64,000 nt of DNA from Nocardia terpenica (GCF_013186535.1 NZ_JABMCZ010000001.1:1178001-1242000); one strand, 5' to 3'. Shown: positions 17,568-26,527, counted from the first letter of the stretch. The notes: generated from the letters alone by a model not told the origin. Translations and numbers: made by a program.

Positions 17568-18410
17568 ATGGCCGTGGTGGTGGTCACCGATTCCGCGGCG
17601 AGTCTGCCCGGCGAACTGGTCGAGAGTTTCGGCATTGTCGTGGTGCCGCTGCACGTCCTGGTGGACGATCGCGCGATCTGCGAGGGTGTCGACGACGCCG
17701 AGATCGACTACGGCTCCTCGACCGTCACGACGTCGGCCCCCTCGCCCGGTGAGCTGCGCGCCGCCTACGAGCGCGCGCTGGCCCGCAGCGACGGCGACGG
17801 CGTTGTGGCCGTGCATATTTCACGTCAACTGTCGGCGACCTGGGAGGCCGCCCGGCAGGCCATCCGCGATATGGACGCCGCCGACCGGATCCGCCTGGTG
17901 GATTCGCTCAGCGCCGGGCTGGGCACCGGTCTCCCGGTGCTCGCCGCCGCCCGCCGCGCCCGCGACGGCGCCCCGCTCGAGATCGTCTACGACGCCGCGG
18001 CCTCGGCCTCCGCGCGCGGCCGCGCCTTCATCGTCGTCAACCGCACCGAACAGCTGCGGCGCGGCGGCCGCCTCAGCACCGCCGCCGCCTTCTTCGGCAC
18101 CGAACTGGTCACCAAACCGATCCTGCAAATCGTCGAGGGCCGCCTCGAACTGCGGGAAAAGGCCCGCACCCGCTCCAAGGCGTACGCGAAACTCGTCGCC
18201 GCCGCGGTGGACGCGGCGGGCGACGACGGCGCCACCCTGGCTGTCCAACACTTGGGCGCCCCCGAGGCCGCCGCCACGCTCACCAGCCAGCTCACCGAGC
18301 TGATCCCTGGTATTCGGGAAATGATTACGGCGGAGTTCGGCCCGACTCTCGGTGTGCATTTGGGGTCGGGGGCCGTCGGGGTGCTGGTGGTTCCCGGCGG
18401 TTGCAGCTGA
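17568..18410 (+). CDS. DegV family fatty-acid-binding protein
   Basis: 280-residue DegV protein. The N-terminal signature VTDSAASLPGELV and the lipid-binding TSAPSPGELRAAYE segment (T-S-x-P-S-P) are present; IREMITAEFGPTLGVHLGSGAVGV closes the second domain. DegV (FakB) proteins bind a fatty acid and can present it to a FakA kinase. Start is the ATG at 17568, 4 bp after the octT stop; position equals Rv2417c. A role beside an octanoyltransferase is suggestive but unproven. Confidence 0.93.
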   Translation: MAVVVVTDSAASLPGELVESFGIVVVPLHVLVDDRAICEGVDDAEIDYGSSTVTTSAPSPGELRAAYERALARSDGDGVVAVHISRQLSATWEAARQAIRDMDAADRIRLVDSLSAGLGTGLPVLAAARRARDGAPLEIVYDAAASASARGRAFIVVNRTEQLRRGGRLSTAAAFFGTELVTKPILQIVEGRLELREKARTRSKAYAKLVAAAVDAAGDDGATLAVQHLGAPEAAATLTSQLTELIPGIREMITAEFGPTLGVHLGSGAVGVLVVPGGCS

Positions 18411-18524
18411 TTCGGCCATCAGTAGCTCGGCGTGTTGTCCACAGCTCGGAAGTTGTCCACAGACTTGATGTAAGCCCTGGTCGGAGGGCGAGTCCGAACG
18501 GCCGTGGCGCCTATCGTCGGCGGC

Positions 18525-19409
18525 ATGGCGCGAGACAACGGGCGGGTGCGGGAGCGGTTGGGGGCGCTCGAGGACGGGCGCTGGGATCTCGACGAGATCG
18601 AGCACGAGACGCGAGCGGTGGAGCGAGGAGAGCAGACCCCGCGGTCGCCGCAGTGGCTGAGCGAGCCGGTGGGCAGCGTCTCGCTGTGGCACGAGCGGCT
18701 GGTGCCGGAGCGGTTCCGGGGCACCCGGTGGGACCCGGGGCGGCGAGGCGTGATCGTGCTCGCGGCGGTCGGGGTGGCGGCCGTGGTCGTCGCCGCGGCG
18801 GCGGCGCAGCGGGAACATCCTGTCGTGCAACCGGTTCCGCCGCTGCCCGCGGCGCGGACGTCCGAGGCGGTCGAAACCGGTATTCCGATCGAGTCGGTGG
18901 GTCGGACGCGGGTGGACGCTCCGCCGCCTCCGCCCGCGCCCGCGGAGCTGGTGATCAGCGTCGTCGGTCTGGTGGAACACCCTGGGCTGCTGCATCTTCC
19001 GGCCGGGTCCCGGGTCGCGGATGCCATCGCCGTGGCCGTGGCGAAGGAGGGCGCGGACCTGGCGACCTTGAATCTCGCCCAGCGGCTGACCGACGGGGAC
19101 CAGGTCGTCGTCGGGGTGCACGCGGCGAATCCCGGTCCGGCGCATCAGGGTAGCGCGGTCGTGCCCGGCGGTCCGCGCCCGTCCGGTACCGGGCACACCT
19201 CGGGAGCGTCGCCGTCGGTCAAGGTCAACCTGAACACCGCGACCGAGGACGAGTTCGATGCACTGCCCGGCGTCGGCCCGGCGACCGCTCGCGCCATCAT
19301 CACCTGGCGCGCCGAACACGGCCGCTTCACCAGTATTGATCAGCTGGCCGAGGTGACCGGCGTCGGCCCGGCCCGGCTCAACCGCCTGCGTCCGCTGGTG
19401 ACGCTGTGA
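18525..19409 (+). CDS. comEA: ComEA-like DNA-binding protein
   Basis: 294 residues, probably membrane-anchored: a hydrophobic segment (GVIVLAAVGVAAVVVAAAAA) at about residues 75-95, an SLBB domain (PAELVISVVGLVEHPGLLHL), a linker, and two helix-hairpin-helix motifs at the C-terminus (VNLNTATEDEFDALPGVGPA and IDQLAEVTGVGPARLNRL). ComEA binds incoming DNA in competence systems. ATG at 18525 is preferred to an upstream GTG at 18504, but neither has a clear ribosome binding site. The stop overlaps comEC (GTGA). Confidence 0.92.
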   Translation: MARDNGRVRERLGALEDGRWDLDEIEHETRAVERGEQTPRSPQWLSEPVGSVSLWHERLVPERFRGTRWDPGRRGVIVLAAVGVAAVVVAAAAAQREHPVVQPVPPLPAARTSEAVETGIPIESVGRTRVDAPPPPPAPAELVISVVGLVEHPGLLHLPAGSRVADAIAVAVAKEGADLATLNLAQRLTDGDQVVVGVHAANPGPAHQGSAVVPGGPRPSGTGHTSGASPSVKVNLNTATEDEFDALPGVGPATARAIITWRAEHGRFTSIDQLAEVTGVGPARLNRLRPLVTL

Positions 19410-20962
19410 GCGAAACACGGGGTGGGGCACCGAAACACGAGCCGATCACCGACCCGCAGATCCTGGATGCGCGCCTGCTGCCGTCGGCGCTCACCTGCTG
19501 GGGCGTGACTATTCTGGCCGTTGCGTCGGGCTGGCGGACCGGTCTCGTTGCCGCCGCGGTACTGCTGCTGTCATCGATTGTGCTCGGCGCGTGGATGTTT
19601 CGCCGCCACGCGGCGGGCACCGACAGCATCGCCGCCGAGGGTCGGGTCGCCGCGGCGGTCCTGGCCGCCCTACTGCTCGGCACCGGGTTCGCCTGCGCGG
19701 CCTCCTGGCAGCAGTACTGCGCGGCCACCCACCCCTTGCGCGCGGCCGCCCCCGGCACCTACCTGACGGTCGTGGTGGTACCGACCGATGATCCGAAACC
19801 GCTGCCCGCCAAGCCCTTCGGCGGCCGCCGCTGGATGCTGCGCGCGGAACTGCGCGAGTACCAGCACGGCGAGGTCGCGGTGCGCACCGGCGGATCGGTG
19901 GTGGTCCTCCTGCGGGAGAACCGGCAAGCGCTGCTGCCCGGCCAACCGGTGCGCCTGCGAGTCCGCCTGGATCGACCGTGGCGCAACGACCTCACCCTCG
20001 CCGTCCTGAGAGCCGAGGGCCCACCGACCCCGGTCGGCACCGCTCCCTGGTGGCAGCGCGTCGCCGGTACGGTGCGCACCCGGCTGGCCGAGGCCGCGAC
20101 CCGCGTCCTGCCGCCCGATGCCGCCGGGCTGCTCCCGGGTCTGGTCGACGGCGATATCTCGCACCTGTCCGACGAGGTTCGCGAGAACTTCAAGCAGACG
20201 GACCTGACGCACCTGATCGCCGTCTCCGGCACCAATGTCACGATAATCCTTGCCGCCGTGCTCCTTTCGGTGCGAGCGGCGACCGTGGACCTGCGGTGGG
20301 GCGTGCTGCTGTCCGTGCTGGCGCTGGTGATGTTCGTGATCCTCGCCCGCCCGTCCCCGACGGTGCTGCGCGCCGCGGTCATGGGCGCGATAGCCGTCCT
20401 CGCGGTGATCACCGGCCGCCGCAAACAGGCCCTGCCCGCTCTGTGTGCGGCGGTGATCGGTCTGATCGCGCTGTCCCCGGCCTTGGCCTTGGATATCGGC
20501 TTCGCGCTCTCGGTCTTCGCCACCGCCGGGCTCGTGCTGCTGGCCCCGGGCTGGTCCCAGTGGCTCGAGCACCACGGCTGGCACCACATTCCCGCCGAGG
20601 CGTTCTCGGTCGCCACCGCCGCCTTCCTGCTCACCATTCCGATGATCGCCGCCCTGACCGGACATATCGGCCCGCTGGCCATTCTCGCCAATGTGCTGGT
20701 GGAGCCGGTCATCGCGCCCCTGACAATTCTCGGCACCCTCGCCGCCATCCTGTGCTGCCCGTATCCGCCCGCCGCCGACGCGGTGCTGTGGCTGACCGGG
20801 CCGCCACTGCGCTGGCTGCTGTTCGTCTCCGAACGCGGTGCGTCCCTGAGCATCTCGCTGTCGGTGCCGAGCGGCCTCACCGGCGGGCTGGCGGTCGCGT
20901 CGGTGGTGGCCGTGCTCCTCGCCCTGTTCGCCCGCGGGGTCCGGTCGCCGCCGGACGAATAG
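19406..20962 (+). CDS. comEC: ComEC/Rec2 family DNA-uptake channel
   Basis: Polytopic protein of 518 residues. After an N-terminal soluble OB-like region (TYLTVVVVPTDDPKPLPAKP) comes the competence domain: DLTHLIAVSGTNVTIILAAVLL is the ComEC signature, followed by VILARPSPTVLRAAVMGAIA and several helices. It ends without the metallo-beta-lactamase domain found in longer ComECs, as in other short actinobacterial members. With comEA it would import single-stranded DNA; natural competence in this group is unproven. In M. tuberculosis holA follows directly; here it lies about 9 kb away. Confidence 0.92.
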   Translation: MSETRGGAPKHEPITDPQILDARLLPSALTCWGVTILAVASGWRTGLVAAAVLLLSSIVLGAWMFRRHAAGTDSIAAEGRVAAAVLAALLLGTGFACAASWQQYCAATHPLRAAAPGTYLTVVVVPTDDPKPLPAKPFGGRRWMLRAELREYQHGEVAVRTGGSVVVLLRENRQALLPGQPVRLRVRLDRPWRNDLTLAVLRAEGPPTPVGTAPWWQRVAGTVRTRLAEAATRVLPPDAAGLLPGLVDGDISHLSDEVRENFKQTDLTHLIAVSGTNVTIILAAVLLSVRAATVDLRWGVLLSVLALVMFVILARPSPTVLRAAVMGAIAVLAVITGRRKQALPALCAAVIGLIALSPALALDIGFALSVFATAGLVLLAPGWSQWLEHHGWHHIPAEAFSVATAAFLLTIPMIAALTGHIGPLAILANVLVEPVIAPLTILGTLAAILCCPYPPAADAVLWLTGPPLRWLLFVSERGASLSISLSVPSGLTGGLAVASVVAVLLALFARGVRSPPDE

Positions 20963-20996
20963 GGCCGAATAACGCTGTCGGCCAGCCTCTTCCGAC

Positions 20997-21028
20997 CGTC
21001 CCCTCCACAGCGCGGAGTGGAGGGGACG
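20997..21028. terminator. Strong hairpin after comEC
   Basis: Perfect 12-bp inverted repeat (CGTCCCCTCCAC and GTGGAGGGGACG) with an 8-nt loop, 35 bp after the comEC stop. No T-tract follows, as is common in actinobacteria. It separates comEC from the convergent secreted-protein gene. Confidence 0.6.
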
Positions 21029-21045
21029 GATTCGAATCACACGGC

Positions 21046-21078
21046 GCGAGGGTACACCCTCACATCACGCACCCTCGC
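21046..21078 (-). terminator. Second hairpin, serving the convergent gene
   Basis: 8-bp inverted repeat (GCGAGGGT and ACCCTCGC) with a 17-nt loop, 14 bp downstream of the stop of the minus-strand secreted-protein gene. Assigned to that gene by position only. Confidence 0.4.
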
Positions 21079-21091
21079 CGGTGCGAGCCGT

Positions 21092-21442
21092 TCAGTGCTC
21101 GTAAATGAAACGTACCGAACGGAATTGGGCGTAATCGGTCCTCGAGTACGCACCCAGCTCCTGCCAGGGGCCCCGGCAGTCGTTGGTGTAGTACAACTGG
21201 GCGACACGGTCCGTATTGTTCTCCACGGGTCCCACTCCCTCGACGTCGTAGCATACGAAATCGTAGGGCTCCGAGAGAATGTAGTGGTTGTCGTCCCTGG
21301 CCGTGTACCCGAAGGCACCCTGCGCGGGAGCGGCGGGAGTCGCACTGGGATCATTGGGCGCCGCACTGGCGGCGGCGGGTGCGAGGAACCCGAGCGAGAC
21401 CACCGCGCCGATAATCGCCACAGTACTGCCGATATGCTTCAT
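21092..21442 (-). CDS. Small secreted protein
   Basis: 116 residues. The ATG at 21442 starts a clear signal peptide (HIGSTVAIIGAVVSLGFLAPAAASAA) with AAAGG upstream; the frame extends further upstream but without signal-peptide logic. The mature part has two Cys (DFVCYDVEG and YTNDCRGPW) and aromatic residues, suggesting a small disulfide-bonded extracellular domain. No family assigned. Its promoter would lie in the unusually AT-rich gap to the right. Confidence 0.75.
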   Translation of the reverse strand: MKHIGSTVAIIGAVVSLGFLAPAAASAAPNDPSATPAAPAQGAFGYTARDDNHYILSEPYDFVCYDVEGVGPVENNTDRVAQLYYTNDCRGPWQELGAYSRTDYAQFRSVRFIYEH

Positions 21443-21810
21443 GTCATGGCCTTTCGTCGAACCCATATCTGGGGTGTCCGATAAAGAGGTGCTACTTCCA
21501 GAGCGCCCTGTTGTAACCGAGCGGGAAGCGGAAATTTCCTGGCCAGTCGACGTCGACAGCGATGAGCATATCAGCTGTCCAGCTCCACGATCCATGAATG
21601 ATGTTGCTATACAACGTCATTCGAGGTTAAAGAGTTGGTAATACCCCTGATGATAATTTATAGGGGTGACAACCATTGCGTGACAACGCAATTCCAACTG
21701 GCTCGTTTGCCAGCCGACCTAATCTCTTGCGGCAGAGTTGAAATCAAACCGACCACGCGATCGCTGTTGCGAAGCGCAGCGATGTCGGCCGAGAGAGTTG
21801 GAAGATCGTT
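21443..21810. other. AT-rich noncoding stretch with operator-like palindromes
   Basis: 368 bp without a convincing gene, less GC-rich than its surroundings. At 21675-21692 there is a perfect dyad, ATTGCGT and ACGCAAT around GACA. Just before it, ACCCCT and AGGGGT arms flank an AT-rich core (about 21643-21666). It is upstream of the secreted-protein gene (minus strand) and beyond the 3' end of the alpha/beta hydrolase gene, so the sites most plausibly regulate the secreted protein. Confidence 0.5.
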
Positions 21811-22641
21811 CTACGCCGTGCAGAATTCGGTGAGGGCGTGGGCGACCTCGGTGGGGGCGTTCTCTGTGGGGATGTGTGTCGCGTTCGGGATTCGTACGAG
21901 TGTGGTGTGCGGGATTTCTGCGGCGAATCTCTCGGCGTATTCGATCTTTTCGAAGCGGTCGTCTTCGCCCCAGATCAGTAACTTGGGTGTCGGGGACTGC
22001 TGTAGTGCGGGGACGAGGGCGAGGGTGTAGCGGGGGTCGGCCGCTGCCACCATGGCCAGCCAGGAGCGGCGGACTCGGGGATCGGTCCATGGGGCCAGGT
22101 ACTGGGCGATCCGCTGGTCGGTGGCGGCGTCGGCCAGATCCGTTGTCGCGGCGCGTCGGCGCGCGGCGAGGAGGTCATCGGTGGTGGTCGCCGCGACGAC
22201 GGCCGGGTCTCGGAATCGGGCCACGTGGGGTGCGGGCCAGGAGTCGTAGGCGACCGAGTTGACCAGGGCCAGTCGGCGCACCTTCAGTAGGTCGTGGGCG
22301 AGGAGATGCTGGGCGACGGCGCCGCCGATGTCGTGACCGGCCACGGCGATCGGCTCGGGGAGCTGCAGCGTGGAGGCGAATCTCGTCACCCAATCGGCAA
22401 GGGCGGGAACCGTGGCCGTTTCCGGGGTGAGCTCGCCGCCCGAGCGCCCGAGTCCCGGGAAATCGACCGCAATGGGCCGTAGCCCCGCCGCCGCGAGATG
22501 GTCGAGCACCGCAAGCCACACCCGGCTCCAATACGTTCCGTGTAGCAGCAAGACCGCCGGGCCGTCCTGCTCCACCGTCAGGTAACTGGCCATGTCGCCG
22601 TCGATCCGGACTGCGGTTCGCAGCACGCCTGTTTCACTCAT
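21811..22641 (-). CDS. Alpha/beta hydrolase
   Basis: 276-residue alpha/beta hydrolase. Oxyanion region LLLHGTYWSRVW, nucleophile-elbow position AVAGHDIGGAVAQ (Asp in place of Ser, as in haloalkane dehalogenase and epoxide hydrolase relatives), acid region LLIWGEDDRF and catalytic His in NATHIPTENAP. GHDIGG makes an epoxide- or haloalkane-type mechanism with an Asp nucleophile likely. The ATG at 22641 leaves 70 bp for the divergent promoter shared with the GlxA gene; longer starts run into that region. Confidence 0.85.
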   Translation of the reverse strand: MSETGVLRTAVRIDGDMASYLTVEQDGPAVLLLHGTYWSRVWLAVLDHLAAAGLRPIAVDFPGLGRSGGELTPETATVPALADWVTRFASTLQLPEPIAVAGHDIGGAVAQHLLAHDLLKVRRLALVNSVAYDSWPAPHVARFRDPAVVAATTTDDLLAARRRAATTDLADAATDQRIAQYLAPWTDPRVRRSWLAMVAAADPRYTLALVPALQQSPTPKLLIWGEDDRFEKIEYAERFAAEIPHTTLVRIPNATHIPTENAPTEVAHALTEFCTA

Positions 22642-22699
22642 GGGACCACTGTGGCCGGGGTCTACCTCCAGGCCGAGAGTCTGAAAAGACATCCTTGGG

Positions 22700-22711
22700 T
22701 ATATTCCTGCC
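22700..22711 (+). promoter_or_regulatory. Leaderless-type promoter of the GlxA gene
   Basis: A TATATT box at 22700-22705 is followed by 6 nt and then the ATG at 22712, so transcription would start at the start codon. No clear -35 box is visible. Confidence 0.5.
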
Positions 22712-23665
22712 ATGAACCGCCATCGGGTGGTGGCTCTACTCCAGCCGCCTCAGTCGCCATTCGAACTCGCCTGTGCCGCCGAGGTTTTCGGCACCTTCCG
22801 GCCGGATGTGCCCGCCCGCTACGACTTTCGGATCTGCGCCGAGCGCCCAGGCCCGGTGGAGACGACCATCGGCTACCCGATGCTCGTCGACGCGGGACTG
22901 GAGGCTCTCCAGGAGGCGGACACCGTGGTCGTCCCCGGCTGGCAGCCGCCCGGCACACCGGCGGAACCGATCGTCATCGAGGCGCTGCGGGCCGCCCACC
23001 GGCGCGGGGCCAGGATCGCCGCCATCTGCACGGGGGCATTCGTCGTGGCGCAGGCCGGGCTGCTCGACGGCCGCCGCGCCACCACCCACTGGCGCCACAC
23101 CGCCCAGCTCGCCGCCACCTTCCCCGAGATACAGGTCGACCCCGACGTGCTCTACGTGGACCTGGGCGACGTGGCGACCAGCGCCGGAACCGGCGCGGGC
23201 ATCGACCTGTGCCTGCATTTGGTACGTTCCGACCACGGCGCGACCTACGCCGCCCGGATCGCCCAAAACATGGTGCTGCCACCACACCGCGACGGCAGCC
23301 AACTCCAATACATTCCACGGCCCGCCCCCGCCTGGGCGGACGAGTCATTGGCGCCGCTGCTGGACTGGGCCACCTCCCGGCTCGACTCCGAACTGACCAT
23401 CGCCCGCCTCGCCGAACACGCCGGGCTGTCGAGCCGGACCCTGGCCCGGCGGTTCACCGAACAACTCGGCACCAGCCCGGGACAGTGGCTGCTCGGCCAA
23501 CGCCTGGACGCGGCCCGAGCACTCCTGGAACAGACCACCCTTCCGGTGGAAGCCATCGCCACCCGGGTCGGACTCGCCTCGGCGGTCAACCTGCGCCGCC
23601 ACTTCCGCGCACACCTCGGCACCACCCCGGGCGCCTACCGCCACACCTTCGGCGAAACCCGGTAG
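22712..23665 (+). CDS. GlxA family (DJ-1/PfpI plus AraC) transcriptional regulator
   Basis: 317 residues. Residues about 5-165 are a DJ-1/PfpI-like domain (VVALLQPPQSPFELACAAEV, with IAAICTGAFVVAQAGLLDG at the nucleophile elbow); residues about 215-310 are an AraC DNA-binding domain (LARRFTEQLGTSPGQWLLGQ and AIATRVGLASAVNLRRHF). Such proteins act as activators of catabolic genes. Divergent from the hydrolase gene, which is a plausible target. Confidence 0.93.
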   Translation: MNRHRVVALLQPPQSPFELACAAEVFGTFRPDVPARYDFRICAERPGPVETTIGYPMLVDAGLEALQEADTVVVPGWQPPGTPAEPIVIEALRAAHRRGARIAAICTGAFVVAQAGLLDGRRATTHWRHTAQLAATFPEIQVDPDVLYVDLGDVATSAGTGAGIDLCLHLVRSDHGATYAARIAQNMVLPPHRDGSQLQYIPRPAPAWADESLAPLLDWATSRLDSELTIARLAEHAGLSSRTLARRFTEQLGTSPGQWLLGQRLDAARALLEQTTLPVEAIATRVGLASAVNLRRHFRAHLGTTPGAYRHTFGETR

Positions 23666-23704
23666 GAGGCAGGCATCTTCGCGTCCTGCTCAGGCAGGCT
23701 GCGG

Positions 23705-24520
23705 TCAGCGTAAGGGGATGGCCAGCTCGTAAACGATGTCGGTGGACTTGGCGACCGACGGGTCGAGCAGAAAGATTTGGCGCGGTGCCCAGGTTGTCTG
23801 TTCGTTGTGATCGATCAGCCATTGGTGCAGCGACTCGAACCCGAGCGCGGTCATCATGTCGGCCTTGGGCACCCGAATAAATGCCTCCCGCATCGCGGGT
23901 TCGGAGCTCGATGCCATGTCCGGAAAGCGGCTGGCCACCTCGTTGATATCGGCCTCGCCGATGGGGCAGCAAAACTCCACCGGCGCGTCACTGTCATTGC
24001 TGACCTGTCCGTGATAGCGCAGGAACGGTAATCCCGCGACCCCTTCCGGCCGTGGGATATTCGGGCCCCCGAACAGCGCGAACAGCGGGGTGGCGAACTC
24101 GCCGATCTGGTCGGCGGTGAGATGTTCGGTAATGCTGAGCAGGGCACGTGCCGGGATGTCACGGACGGATACCTCGTACATGGTGGATCTCTTTCCAGCG
24201 AATTGGTTGAGGAGGAACGCGACCAATTCCCGTTTGGCCCTCGCACTCTGCTCTTGCTCGTCCCAATAGGCGGCCAATTCGCCTGCCGCGGCATCGGGTG
24301 GAAGGTCGAGGACCTTCTTGATCCGGGCCAGCGGCATGTCCAATTGGCGTAGCAAGACGACCCGACGGGCCCGGGCCAGCTGGTCCGGGGAGTACCAGCG
24401 ATAGCCGGTGTCCGGATCGACGTGCGCGGGTGGCAGCAGGCGCAGCTCGTCGTAGAGCCGCAATGCCTTGGGCGAGAGCCGGGCCATGCGCGCGAATGTG
24501 CCGATGGCAAGCAGGTCCAT
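23705..24520 (-). CDS. MerR family regulator with GyrI-like effector domain
   Basis: 271 residues. N-terminal MerR helix-turn-helix (IGTFARMARLSPKALRLYDE, PDTGYRWYSPDQLARA), a coiled coil to about residue 120, and a GyrI/BmrR-like ligand domain (VRDIPARALLSITEHL onward). This architecture is typical of regulators sensing bulky hydrophobic drugs. GGGAGG precedes the ATG at 24520. A MerR-type promoter with a dyad between its boxes lies upstream, suggesting autoregulation. Confidence 0.92.
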   Translation of the reverse strand: MDLLAIGTFARMARLSPKALRLYDELRLLPPAHVDPDTGYRWYSPDQLARARRVVLLRQLDMPLARIKKVLDLPPDAAAGELAAYWDEQEQSARAKRELVAFLLNQFAGKRSTMYEVSVRDIPARALLSITEHLTADQIGEFATPLFALFGGPNIPRPEGVAGLPFLRYHGQVSNDSDAPVEFCCPIGEADINEVASRFPDMASSSEPAMREAFIRVPKADMMTALGFESLHQWLIDHNEQTTWAPRQIFLLDPSVAKSTDIVYELAIPLR

Positions 24521-24561
24521 GGTCGCCTCCCTCGTTCCGGGCGGGGTGCCCGGTCGCCATT

Positions 24562-24592
24562 ACTGTGCGGCCGTCCCCAGGGTGAAGGTCAA
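24562..24592 (-). promoter_or_regulatory. MerR-type promoter with dyad in the spacer
   Basis: On the minus strand a TTGACC -35 box (24587-24592) is followed by an 18-bp imperfect dyad (24571-24588; pattern CC-T-TC-A-CC, CT, GG-G-GA-C-GG), then CACAGT as a weak -10 at a 19-bp spacing. A dyad placed within a long spacer is the hallmark of MerR control; it sits upstream of the merR gene itself. Confidence 0.55.
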
Positions 24593-24620
24593 GCCGTATG
24601 CCGACTGCTTGCCCGGTGAA

Positions 24621-26156
24621 TTACCCATCCACCGCGGTGAATCCCGCCGCGGCCACTATCAATACCGCCGAAACCAGCAGCGCCACATCAAGTCCGTGAT
24701 GGAATGCCGTTTTTCCCGTGGTGAGAACGTCGGATACCTTCGATAGATACGGAAGGTATGGGCCGATATTCGCGCCCTGGGGGATGCGGCCGCGTTCGAC
24801 GGCATCGATGGCGGCGGGTTGCAAGGGGGCCGGTAGGCCCAGTTCGTTCATGCGGGTTGTGAGGTCCGAGGTGAGGAGCGAATTCACCAGCGCGCCGAGG
24901 ACGGCGACGCCGACCGCGGAGCCGACCTGGCGCATGGTGTTGGTTATCGCGGCGGCCATGCCGGAGTGTTCCGCCGGGACGCCGGACAGGACGGCCGATG
25001 TCAATGGCACCACGGCGATGCCGAATCCGAATCCGGCCACCGCCATGGCGCCCGCCAGGGACGTGTCGTGTAGCGGGCCGGTGAGGGTTTGGCGGGTCAA
25101 AAGGATTCCGCCGGAACCCATTACGCAACCGATGATCATGAGCAGGCGCGCACCGTGGCGTGCGGTCCACGCGCCCGCGGCCAGTGATCCGATGATGATC
25201 GCCACGGCCATGGGTGCGAAGACAGCCGCCGTTCGCGCGCCCGAATACGACTGTGTCACTTGCAGATACAATGCGGTGAAGAAGAAGATCGAGAAGATGC
25301 CGAAGTAGACGGCGAAGGCGACCACCAGTGCACCGCGTACCGCTGGCAGGCGGAGGTACCGGAAGTCGAACATGGGAGCGCGTGCCCGCGTCTCGACTAC
25401 CACGAAGCCGACGAACGCGACAGCGCCCAGCGCGAACAGCGCGATCACCGAGGGCGCGGTGTAACCCCGATCCTCGCCGGTCGTCGCCGCGTAGATCACC
25501 GATCCGAAAAAGGTCGCGCCGAGCAGGATTCCGGCCCAGTCGAGGGGTTCCGGGCGCGGGTCGGCGGTTTCGGGAACCGACCACAGCGCGGCGGCGAGCG
25601 CGACCGCCCCGACCACCAGGTTGAACCAGAAGATCGAGCGCCATCCGTACGCGTGCACCAGCACTCCGCCCAGAACCGGCCCCGCCGCGAGCGCCAGTCC
25701 GGACACCGCCGCCCACACCCCGATCGCCCGGGCGCGAACCCGCTCCTCCGGGAAGAGATGACGCAGGACCGACAGCGTGCCGGGCTCCGACGCCGCCGCT
25801 CCCACACCCATGATCGCGCGAGCGGCAATGAGCACCGGCACGCTGGGCGCGAGCGCCGCCAGCACCGATCCGCCACAGAAGATCGACAATCCGACGACCA
25901 TGACCCGCTTGCGCCCCCACCGATCACCCAGCGATCCGCCCGCCAGCATGAGCCCCGCGAACACCAGCGTGTAGGCATTGACCACCCACTGCAGCACCAT
26001 CACATCGGCACTCAGCTCGTGCCGAATATCGCCGAGCGCCACGCTGACGACCGTGGTGTCGAGAAAGGTCACGAACAGCACGGCCGTTACCGCCGCCAGC
26101 GCGATCCCCGGTCGCCCCGCCGCGGTCGGAACCCTGTCGGTTGGCCTCACCGGCAC
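24621..26156 (-). CDS. MFS transporter, DHA2 drug-efflux type
   Basis: 511 residues, 14 predicted helices. Signatures: VTAVLFVTFLDTTVVSVAL, VMVLQWVVNAYTLVFAGLML, GSLGDRWGRKRVMVVG (motif A) and SGLALAAGPVLGGVLVHAYG (motif C). The GTG at 26156 is the first start. It ends 100 bp before the MerR start in the same direction, so the regulator may be transcribed after it. Family role is proton-coupled export of hydrophobic compounds. Confidence 0.9.
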   Translation of the reverse strand: MPVRPTDRVPTAAGRPGIALAAVTAVLFVTFLDTTVVSVALGDIRHELSADVMVLQWVVNAYTLVFAGLMLAGGSLGDRWGRKRVMVVGLSIFCGGSVLAALAPSVPVLIAARAIMGVGAAASEPGTLSVLRHLFPEERVRARAIGVWAAVSGLALAAGPVLGGVLVHAYGWRSIFWFNLVVGAVALAAALWSVPETADPRPEPLDWAGILLGATFFGSVIYAATTGEDRGYTAPSVIALFALGAVAFVGFVVVETRARAPMFDFRYLRLPAVRGALVVAFAVYFGIFSIFFFTALYLQVTQSYSGARTAAVFAPMAVAIIIGSLAAGAWTARHGARLLMIIGCVMGSGGILLTRQTLTGPLHDTSLAGAMAVAGFGFGIAVVPLTSAVLSGVPAEHSGMAAAITNTMRQVGSAVGVAVLGALVNSLLTSDLTTRMNELGLPAPLQPAAIDAVERGRIPQGANIGPYLPYLSKVSDVLTTGKTAFHHGLDVALLVSAVLIVAAAGFTAVDG

Positions 26157-26193
26157 AGGCTAACCGCCCGCACCGCTCACCGACCCGCAATAA

Positions 26194-26514
26194 CTACGCG
26201 GGCGGAGCGTTGTCCACGACGAGCCGGAGCAGGCCGGGGAAGCGGCGGTCCAACTCCGCGCGCCGCAACCGGGTCAGACGAGCATTGCCGCGGTCGACCT
26301 GCCGAACCAGCCCGGCCTCGCGCAGAATGCGGAAGTGATGGGTACGCGTCGACGCCGCCACCGGTAAACCGAAAGAGCTGCAGTGCCGTTCGGTTCCCTC
26401 GGGCGCGACGGCAAGCGCGACGACGACCGCACGTCGCAGCGGATCGGCGAGAGCGGAGAGGATCGCACCGAAGTCCATCTCCTCCTCGGTGGGATGGCCG
26501 TGGTCGTCGGGCAT
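26194..26514 (-). CDS. ArsR-like winged-helix regulator
   Basis: 106 residues from the ATG at 26514 (a GTG at 26526 is an alternative). Core: FGAILSALADPLRRAVVVAL, then STRTHHFRILREAGLVRQVD, the ArsR recognition helix region. No metal-binding Cys cluster is seen, so it is probably not a metal sensor. Located between two MFS genes; the overlapping promoter region with the plus-strand MFS gene carries a TTCGA-N6-TCGAA dyad. Confidence 0.85.
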   Translation of the reverse strand: MPDDHGHPTEEEMDFGAILSALADPLRRAVVVALAVAPEGTERHCSSFGLPVAASTRTHHFRILREAGLVRQVDRGNARLTRLRRAELDRRFPGLLRLVVDNAPPA

Positions 26515-26527
26515 GATCCAGCCCACT

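Noticed and set aside
21017..21045. TTCGAATC sequence resembling the T-loop of a tRNA after comEC
   Set aside because: The flanking bases do not form a 5-bp T-stem and no acceptor, D or anticodon arms could be built; the region is better explained by the 12-bp terminator hairpin.
21635..22030. 131-codon plus-strand frame in the AT-rich gap and hydrolase gene
   Set aside because: Its second half is antisense to the alpha/beta hydrolase and no ribosome binding site or motif supports it.
22651..23880. 409-codon frame overlapping the GlxA gene
   Set aside because: Composition is Arg/Pro/His rich without domain motifs, while the GlxA frame has two clear domains.
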